A stretch of DNA of 43,479 nucleotides, taken from NCBI GenBank assembly GCA_021766785.1, contig JAICBP010000082.1:209232-252710 (forward strand), in the 5' to 3' direction. A program made the translations under genes and the position numbers. Positions within the stretch are counted from its first letter, which is position 1. Every line of letters begins with the position of its first letter. The DNA is from Sulfurimonas sp. endosymbiont of Alviniconcha boucheti. GTDB taxonomy: Bacteria > Campylobacterota > Campylobacteria > Campylobacterales > Sulfurimonadaceae. Of the stretch, positions 37,314 through 43,479 are shown in pieces. The notes below the pieces were generated by a model that saw only the letters and a program-made list of their open reading frames with translations, made no database searches and was not told where the DNA came from.

Positions 37314-38085
37314 AGATAGTATTAAACTCTCTAAAAAGATTATGTCCAAACTTGGTAAGACAAACGCCGAGTTTAAACTGATAGAGGAGGGGGACAAGAT
37401 ACTTGTTGGACTCTCTGGAGGAAAAGATTCTCTAACTATGATTCATGCTATGAAGGAGCAACAACGACGTGCTCCTTTTGCTTTTGAGTTTATCGCAGTA
37501 ACTATCTCCTATGGTATGGGGGAAGATTTTTCCGCTTTATCAGAGCATTGTGAGCAGAACGGTATTAAGCACATAGTGAAATCTACACAGACATTTGAAT
37601 TAGCAAAAGAAAAAATTCGTAAAAACTCCTCTTTTTGTAGCTTCTTTTCTCGAATGAGACGAGGGTATCTCTATAGTGTGGCATTAGAATTAGGGTGCAA
37701 TAAAGTAGCTCTTGGGCACCATATGGATGATGCAGCAGAGAGTTTTTTTATGAACTTTATCTATAATGGACAATTGAGGAGTCTTGCCCCGAAGTACACA
37801 GCAGAAAATGGGCTTGTGGTCATTCGTCCACTTATCCAGATGAGAGAACGGCAATTTCGCGCATTTGTAGTCGATAACAATATAAAAGCTATAGGTGATG
37901 AGGCTTGTCCTGGTATGCATTTTAATGTGAAGATGCCTCATGCACGAGCAAATACAAAAATAATGTTAGAGAAGATGGAGAAAGATTTTCCACAGCTTTT
38001 TACTTCACTTAATGCGGCGTTTAAAAATATTAGTGTAGATAGCTTTTTTATACAGGAGCCATTTTCAGCTAAAGAAGTTACCTAA
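37306..38085 (+). CDS. TtcA-like tRNA thiolation ATPase (variant cysteine set)
   Basis: This 259-residue N-type ATP pyrophosphatase resembles TtcA, which makes 2-thiocytidine at tRNA position 32 using a [4Fe-4S] cluster. The PP-loop SGGKDS is at 37-42, and ALGHHMDDAAESFFMNFIYNG and VIRPLIQMRERQ follow the TtcA pattern. Where E. coli TtcA has CSLCSRLRRG, this protein has CSFFSRMRRG: C111 is kept but the second Cys is Phe114. The third ligand region is DEACPGMHF with C201. The start is a TTG overlapping mtnN; an ATG at residue 13 is possible. It converges with the RDD gene, stops overlapping by 8 nt. Confidence 0.82.
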   Translation: MNRDSIKLSKKIMSKLGKTNAEFKLIEEGDKILVGLSGGKDSLTMIHAMKEQQRRAPFAFEFIAVTISYGMGEDFSALSEHCEQNGIKHIVKSTQTFELAKEKIRKNSSFCSFFSRMRRGYLYSVALELGCNKVALGHHMDDAAESFFMNFIYNGQLRSLAPKYTAENGLVVIRPLIQMRERQFRAFVVDNNIKAIGDEACPGMHFNVKMPHARANTKIMLEKMEKDFPQLFTSLNAAFKNISVDSFFIQEPFSAKEVT

Positions 38086-38575
38086 TACATGCTTCATCAT
38101 AAATAACTACTGTACCAGCAAGTAGGTCATGTAATCCTCGTTTATCTTTTCTAAACACTACTATAAAAAATCCCATTAAAAATGCTAGTGTTGAGATGAT
38201 ATATCCAAAAGATCGGGTAATAGCTTGTATATTATTAATCTCTTTATAACTCTTAGCATCAACTATTTTAATATGTAAAAACTTTTTCCCAGGTGTTGCA
38301 CCTCTCCATCTTTTCCAAAAGAGAGTGGTTGTTAGAAGAGTTGCAACTTCAAAAAAGAGTTCCCATCGCATAGAGATAAGGGGTTGTTTATCTAATGCAT
38401 GAGTATTACCATGCATTGCCATCATTATATTTTGTTTATATTGTGAAAAGTCAAACCAGTTACCATCACTTACAAAATAGATGACAATAGCGACTGGAAG
38501 AGCGAGAAATATTGTGTCTAAGAGTGAAGCAAGAAAGCGAATCCAAAATCCAGCATATCTTATCTTCTGTTTCAT
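38078..38575 (-). CDS. RDD-family membrane protein
   Basis: This 165-residue integral membrane protein has the RDD domain opening (YAGFWIRFLASLLDTIFLAL, with Arg and Asp in helix 1), further helices near 22-35 and 120-145, and the TPGKKFLHIKIVDA loop. It has two to four membrane segments. RDD proteins are mostly of unknown function; some have been linked to ion transport. It lies alone on the minus strand between ttcA (convergent) and guaB (same strand, 110 nt upstream). Confidence 0.85.
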   Translation of the reverse strand: MKQKIRYAGFWIRFLASLLDTIFLALPVAIVIYFVSDGNWFDFSQYKQNIMMAMHGNTHALDKQPLISMRWELFFEVATLLTTTLFWKRWRGATPGKKFLHIKIVDAKSYKEINNIQAITRSFGYIISTLAFLMGFFIVVFRKDKRGLHDLLAGTVVIYDEACIR

Positions 38576-38610
38576 AATTAATTTTTGCCTGTTTGTAAGA
38601 GGTAAAATTT

Positions 38611-38645
38611 AAAAAAATAATCTAGTCGTTTTTTACGTAACGGCT
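38611..38645 (-). terminator. Terminator after guaB
   Basis: On the minus strand AGCCGTT (38645-38639) pairs with AACGACT (38630-38624) with one wobble over an 8-nt loop, and a seven-base T tract follows about 6 nt later. It lies about 40 nt past the guaB stop. Confidence 0.55.
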
Positions 38646-38685
38646 TTAGCAAAAAAATTTCCATAGTGGTGTAAGAGAAGATAGA

Positions 38686-40140
<1,455 letters not shown>

Positions 40141-40214
40141 TTAAAATTTTTGGATTGTATCTTTATTGTGGTTAAAAAGAGGTAAAAGTATATTTTTAGA
40201 ATGGGAGTCTGTAT

Positions 40215-40631
40215 TTAAAGATACATAAATTGAGAGAGTAAAATAATAATGACTACTAAAGTAAAAGGAAAGATATGTGCTTTAAAAACCCATGGTTGGA
40301 TACCAAAAAGTTTTTGGTTAATACCGCGAAATCCTAACCAGAGTCCAAAAAAAGCTTTTATGCTAAGTATCATTTGAAAAGTACTCATTCCATTGTCACT
40401 TATCTTACCAAAGATTTGAGAGAAAAGATATAAACCACTTGCTACTGCTACTATAAGAGCATAGGGTACGACTTTACGTACATGCATCATAATTGCTTCT
40501 CTAGCTTTTTTATGCTCTTCTTCGCTGAGAGTCTGTTTCATCTTAGAGAGGAAGAGAATATCTACAAAAAGAAAGCCTCCATAAATAAATACGGAGTAAA
40601 TATGAATGGTATGTATAAGTGTATAAAACAT
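40215..40631 (-). CDS. Small four-helix membrane protein (CopD-like)
   Basis: This 138-residue protein has about four transmembrane helices: about 2-28 (FYTLIHTIHIYSVFIYGGFL), 53-73 (KVVPYALIVAVASGLYLFSQ), 84-100 and 115-136. The spaced histidines (H7, H10, H50, H118) recall CopD/haem-binding four-helix proteins, but I cannot prove haem binding. Its ATG overlaps the gatA stop by one base, so it is coupled to gatA and sits upstream of guaB. The function is not known. Confidence 0.72.
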   Translation of the reverse strand: MFYTLIHTIHIYSVFIYGGFLFVDILFLSKMKQTLSEEEHKKAREAIMMHVRKVVPYALIVAVASGLYLFSQIFGKISDNGMSTFQMILSIKAFFGLWLGFRGINQKLFGIQPWVFKAHIFPFTLVVIIILLSQFMYL

Positions 40632-41974
40632 TATGCGTTGTACTGTATCTCACGTTCTAGTGAGAGTGCTCCATCGAAAAGAGTTTGTTCATCATAAGCA
40701 GGTGCTATAAGTTGAAGAGCTACTGGCATGCCATCTCCATTTTTCATGATTGGTAAAGAGAGTGCAGGAAGACCTGCAAGGTTTACAGAAATAGAATATA
40801 TGTCACTAAGATACATATCCATAGGTTTTGATAACTCTCCAAATTTTGGTGCTACACTAGGAGTAATAGGTGAGAGAATAAGATCTACTTCATCAAATAT
40901 TTTCGCATAGGCATTTTTAATGATATGTCTCGCTTTTTGTGCTTTGACATAGTAAGCCTCATAGTATCCACTTGATAGTACAAAGTTTCCAAGCATAATA
41001 CGGCGTTTGACTTCATCGCCAAATCCTTCACTACGTGTTTTAATAAATGTTTCTTCAAGATTTTTCCCATCAACACGGTTACCATAGCGGATACCATCAT
41101 AGCGTGCAAGATTTGTTGTTGCTTCTGCTGTCGCTGTTATATAGTAAGCAGAGATGTCAAGTTTTGCATCAAGCATTTCTCGTGTAACTATAGTATGACC
41201 TTGTACTTTTAGTGCATCAATAGCTTTACTATAAGCATCTTTTACATCTTGACTTGCATCCTCTAAATATGTAGGAAGTACTGCAATAGTAAATTTTCTA
41301 TCGGCGTTTAATGTCGGCGTAACCTTATCATCTCTTTGTATATTTGTAGAGTCCTTCTCGCAACTTCCACTAATGATGTCATAAAGAATGGCGGCATCTT
41401 CAACATTTTGTGTCATGGGTCCTATCTGATCAAGGCTTGAAGCATAGGCACTTAAACCGTAACGTGATACACGACCATATGTAGGTTTCATTCCAACTAT
41501 ACCACAGAATGCAGCAGGTTGGCGGATAGATCCACCTGTATCACTTCCAAGAGCAGCTATGGCAAGACCAGCACCAACAGCAGCTGCTGAGCCACCAGAA
41601 CTTCCACCTGGAACATACTCATGGTTTAAGGGATTGAGTGTTTTTCCATAAAAGCTTGATTCTGTTGTGGATCCCATAGCAAATTCATCCATATTTACAC
41701 GACCAAATGCAGATAATCCAGCATCATTGAGTTTGGTAATTACGGTTGCATTGTAGGGTGCTACATAGCCTTGAAGGATACTTGACCCTGAAGTAACAGA
41801 CCACCCTTTTACTTGAATATTGTCTTTTATAGCTATAGGAACACCATCTCCAATACTATTTATATCTATATATGCATTAAGCTCTGACTCTGCTTCTATT
41901 TTAGCTTTTAAATCATCTTTGAATGCTTGAAGTTCTTCTTTAGAGAGTGTAAGTGCTTCTTTTAATGTAATCAC
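40631..41974 (-). CDS. gatA: Aspartyl/glutamyl-tRNA amidotransferase subunit A
   Basis: GatA is the amidase subunit of GatCAB, which converts Glu-tRNA(Gln) and Asp-tRNA(Asn) to the amidated forms. The 447-residue protein shows the Ser-cisSer-Lys catalytic set: Lys in [13 protein letters not shown] (about 48-60), then [22 protein letters not shown] and [15 protein letters not shown] (about 125-160). The start is a GTG preceded by AGGAAATTTA, with a TATAAT promoter box upstream. gatB and gatC are not in the window, so the complex is encoded at separate loci. Confidence 0.95.
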   Translation of the reverse strand: MITLKEALTLSKEELQAFKDDLKAKIEAESELNAYIDINSIGDGVPIAIKDNIQVKGWSVTSGSSILQGYVAPYNATVITKLNDAGLSAFGRVNMDEFAMGSTTESSFYGKTLNPLNHEYVPGGSSGGSAAAVGAGLAIAALGSDTGGSIRQPAAFCGIVGMKPTYGRVSRYGLSAYASSLDQIGPMTQNVEDAAILYDIISGSCEKDSTNIQRDDKVTPTLNADRKFTIAVLPTYLEDASQDVKDAYSKAIDALKVQGHTIVTREMLDAKLDISAYYITATAEATTNLARYDGIRYGNRVDGKNLEETFIKTRSEGFGDEVKRRIMLGNFVLSSGYYEAYYVKAQKARHIIKNAYAKIFDEVDLILSPITPSVAPKFGELSKPMDMYLSDIYSISVNLAGLPALSLPIMKNGDGMPVALQLIAPAYDEQTLFDGALSLEREIQYNA

Positions 41975-42003
41975 TAAATTTCCTATTATTGTTAATTGGC
42001 AAA

Positions 42004-42009
42004 ATTATA
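42004..42009 (-). promoter_or_regulatory. -10 box of the gatA operon
   Basis: Reading the minus strand, TATAAT lies 29 nt upstream of the gatA GTG. It would drive gatA, the CopD-like gene and perhaps guaB. Confidence 0.45.
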
Positions 42010-42088
42010 ACAAAATGTAGATTTAAAGAGTATTAACTGAATTTCGCATCTAATTTAAGGAAAAATAAATAGGAAATAATGAGTTTTT

Positions 42089-42161
42089 AAGATTGACTAC
42101 TTTAAGCCATATCTTTTGATAGATTCGATATGATTTTAGACATAAATTGAATCTTCTTTCT
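42089..42161. repeat. Dispersed repeat, copy B
   Basis: Same orientation as 926-997, with a shared 20-nt identical start (AAGATTGACTACTTTAAGCC) and about 90% identity over a 66-nt core. On the minus strand it begins ATGTCTAAAATC, encoding MSKIISNLSKDMA then a stop. A one-base insertion relative to copy A shifts the frame, after which WLKVVNL resumes in another frame. Confidence 0.8.
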
Positions 42162-42319
42162 GTTGTTTTTTTGAAATTAGATTTTACCTTTCCTAGATTC
42201 ACACCATTAAGGAATAACCTAAAATAAATGGTTATTTTTCTTAATCTTTTTGCGTATATTTTACAGAAAATATTAGTAGAATCTATTTTATACAAAATAG
42301 CTTAAACAAGGATGATACA

Positions 42320-43363
42320 ATGATCAAAGAAAAAGTATTAGTTGGAATGAGTGGTGGTATTGATTCAACAATAACAACACTAATACTAAAAGAACAGGGC
42401 TATGAAGTAGAGGGTCTCTATATGAAGCTTCACTCAAAACCAGGATATTATGAACTACATCAGTCCCGTGCACAAAAAGCTGCAGATGAATTAGGTGTAA
42501 AACTTCATGTACTAGATTTGCAAGAGAAATTTAACAAAAATGTATTGCAACCATTTATAAATACATATGCAGAAGGAAAAACACCAAATCCATGTGCTCT
42601 CTGTAATAGAACAATGAAATTTGGAGAGATGATAGCATACGCAGATGAGATAGGTGCTCAGTATTTAGCAACTGGACATTATATTAAAACAGATGGAAAA
42701 TATTTTTATCAAGCAGAAGATGATACAAAAGATCAGAGCTATTTTCTCTTTTATGTAAGGCAAGAGATTTTACCTCGTTTAAAGTTCCCACTTGGTGAAC
42801 TTTTGAAGTCTGATATTAAAAAAAATGTAGCTTCCATTAAAGGACTCGAATCTTTTTCTTCTCAAGCAGAATCAAGTGAAATATGTTTTGTTGAAACTAC
42901 ATATACTGATCTACTGAATAAGCATGTAGTTGTTGATCAAGTGGGTGAAGTTTTAAATACTAAGGGTGAAGTAGTTGGAGAGCATAAGGGATATATGCAT
43001 TACACCATAGGAAAACGAAAGGGCTTTACTGTCTATGGTGCACATGATCCTCATTTTGTGCTGAGTATAGATTCTAAAAAGAATCAAATAGTAGTTGGGA
43101 AAAAAGAAGAACTTGCATGTAATGAAGTCATACTTGATAACTTGAATATGTTTACAAAAGAAAAAGAGTTCACAACTACAGTGAAGCTACGATATAGAAC
43201 AAAAGCAGTACATTGTTATGTGAAGATATATGCAAAAAAGGCTTACGTACAATTAGAAGAAAATGTTTTTGGTGTTGCTGTAGGACAAGCAGCTGTATTT
43301 TATGATAATGATAAACTCATAGGTGGTGGTTGGATAGTAGAAGCATACACTTTAAAATTGTAA
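42320..43363 (+). CDS. mnmA: tRNA-specific 2-thiouridylase MnmA
   Basis: MnmA adds sulfur to U34 in the anticodon of tRNA-Lys, -Glu and -Gln. The 347-residue protein has the PP-loop GMSGGIDST (9-17), a catalytic cysteine pair, C95 in NPCALCNRTMKF and C189 in SSEICFVET, and the YTIGKRKGF motif. Downstream beta-barrel domains bind tRNA. An AAGGATGATACA precedes the ATG. It is the last gene in the window. Confidence 0.95.
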   Translation: MIKEKVLVGMSGGIDSTITTLILKEQGYEVEGLYMKLHSKPGYYELHQSRAQKAADELGVKLHVLDLQEKFNKNVLQPFINTYAEGKTPNPCALCNRTMKFGEMIAYADEIGAQYLATGHYIKTDGKYFYQAEDDTKDQSYFLFYVRQEILPRLKFPLGELLKSDIKKNVASIKGLESFSSQAESSEICFVETTYTDLLNKHVVVDQVGEVLNTKGEVVGEHKGYMHYTIGKRKGFTVYGAHDPHFVLSIDSKKNQIVVGKKEELACNEVILDNLNMFTKEKEFTTTVKLRYRTKAVHCYVKIYAKKAYVQLEENVFGVAVGQAAVFYDNDKLIGGGWIVEAYTLKL

Positions 43364-43432
43364 TATTGTTTAGTTTTCTAAAAATTCAGACATACTGTTA
43401 AGCATCTAAGCGTCTTATAAGGCATATCTCTC

Positions 43433-43438
43433 TATAAT
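43433..43438 (+). promoter_or_regulatory. -10 box pointing out of the window
   Basis: TATAAT in TCTCTATAATTCCCC is followed by a small CCTC/GAGG hairpin (43442-43457). It suggests a promoter for whatever follows beyond the window edge; no coding start is visible in the remaining 41 nt. Confidence 0.35.
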
Positions 43439-43479
43439 TCCCCTCCACAAACAGAGGCAGTTTAAAGTTTAAGCTGTAT

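Larger units (their letters stand above)
41975..42319. other. Divergent gap between gatA and mnmA
   Basis: 345 bp with no supported gene. It has a gatA promoter box (42004-42009), the second copy of the dispersed repeat (42089-42161) and AT-rich DNA before mnmA with a TATACA at 42289-42294. An 81-codon open frame on the minus strand spans the repeat but shows no protein family. Confidence 0.6.

Noticed and set aside
42050-42295. 81-codon minus-strand open frame in the gatA-mnmA gap
   Set aside because: It reads across the diverged repeat in a frame that mixes the shifted and unshifted parts, has no recognised family and no convincing ribosome site. It is better explained as repeat remnant plus AT-rich DNA.

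Overview
The window is AT-rich DNA from a free-living Campylobacterota (epsilonproteobacterium), most likely a Sulfurimonas-like organism. The evidence is the protein sequences and the gene order: pyrH-rpoZ-spoT-tyrS-NPD-amiA, flhA-Rrf2|rpsO, rplU-rpmA-obg-proB-fmt-birA-parA-parB-atpF'FHAGDC-exbB-exbD-tonB/tolA-tolB-pal-cpoB-slyD-fabD-pfs, and gatA-guaB. From memory, these blocks have the same order in Campylobacter and Sulfurimonas. No search was run, so the genus is an inference.

Layout. 1-1217 is the only accessory-looking stretch: a RelE/RHH toxin-antitoxin pair on the minus strand with a clear sigma70-type promoter and palindromic operator, then about 540 bp without an annotated gene that holds a quasi-palindrome and a decayed coding repeat. 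1218-7686 (+) is a tight housekeeping operon: UMP kinase, RNAP omega, SpoT, TyrS, a nitronate-monooxygenase-like flavoprotein and a periplasmic amidase. 7695-11379 (-) has a DHH phosphoesterase, flagellar export protein FlhA and an Rrf2 regulator. rpsO follows on + and ends in a strong hairpin facing kdsB (-). 12676-16922 (+) is a chain of overlapping genes: tRNA1(Val)-type methyltransferase, YkgJ cysteine-cluster protein, TPR lipoprotein, trpC and dapE. RidA follows.

17474-37313 (+) is a long run of core genes for ribosome and GTPase (rplU, rpmA, obgE), proline (proB), initiator tRNA formylation (fmt), biotinylation (birA), chromosome partition (parAB), F1 and the b/b' stalk of ATP synthase, the Tol-Pal envelope system, SlyD, a degenerate NtrC-like/Fis protein, FabD, a nitrilase-family protein and MTA/SAH nucleosidase. 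A TtcA-like tRNA thiolase (+) meets an RDD membrane protein (-). guaB, a small CopD-like membrane protein and gatA form a minus-strand cluster. mnmA (+) closes the window, followed by an outward-facing promoter-like sequence.

Most of the window is ordinary core genome. I found no CRISPR array, prophage, intact insertion sequence or tRNA/rRNA gene, and no convincing undescribed multi-gene system. The items most worth a second look are the duplicated, frame-decayed repeat near both ends (926-997 and 42089-42161), the quasi-palindrome beside the toxin-antitoxin module, the ATPase-degenerate NtrC/Fis protein between slyD and fabD, and the TtcA homologue that lacks one cluster-binding cysteine.
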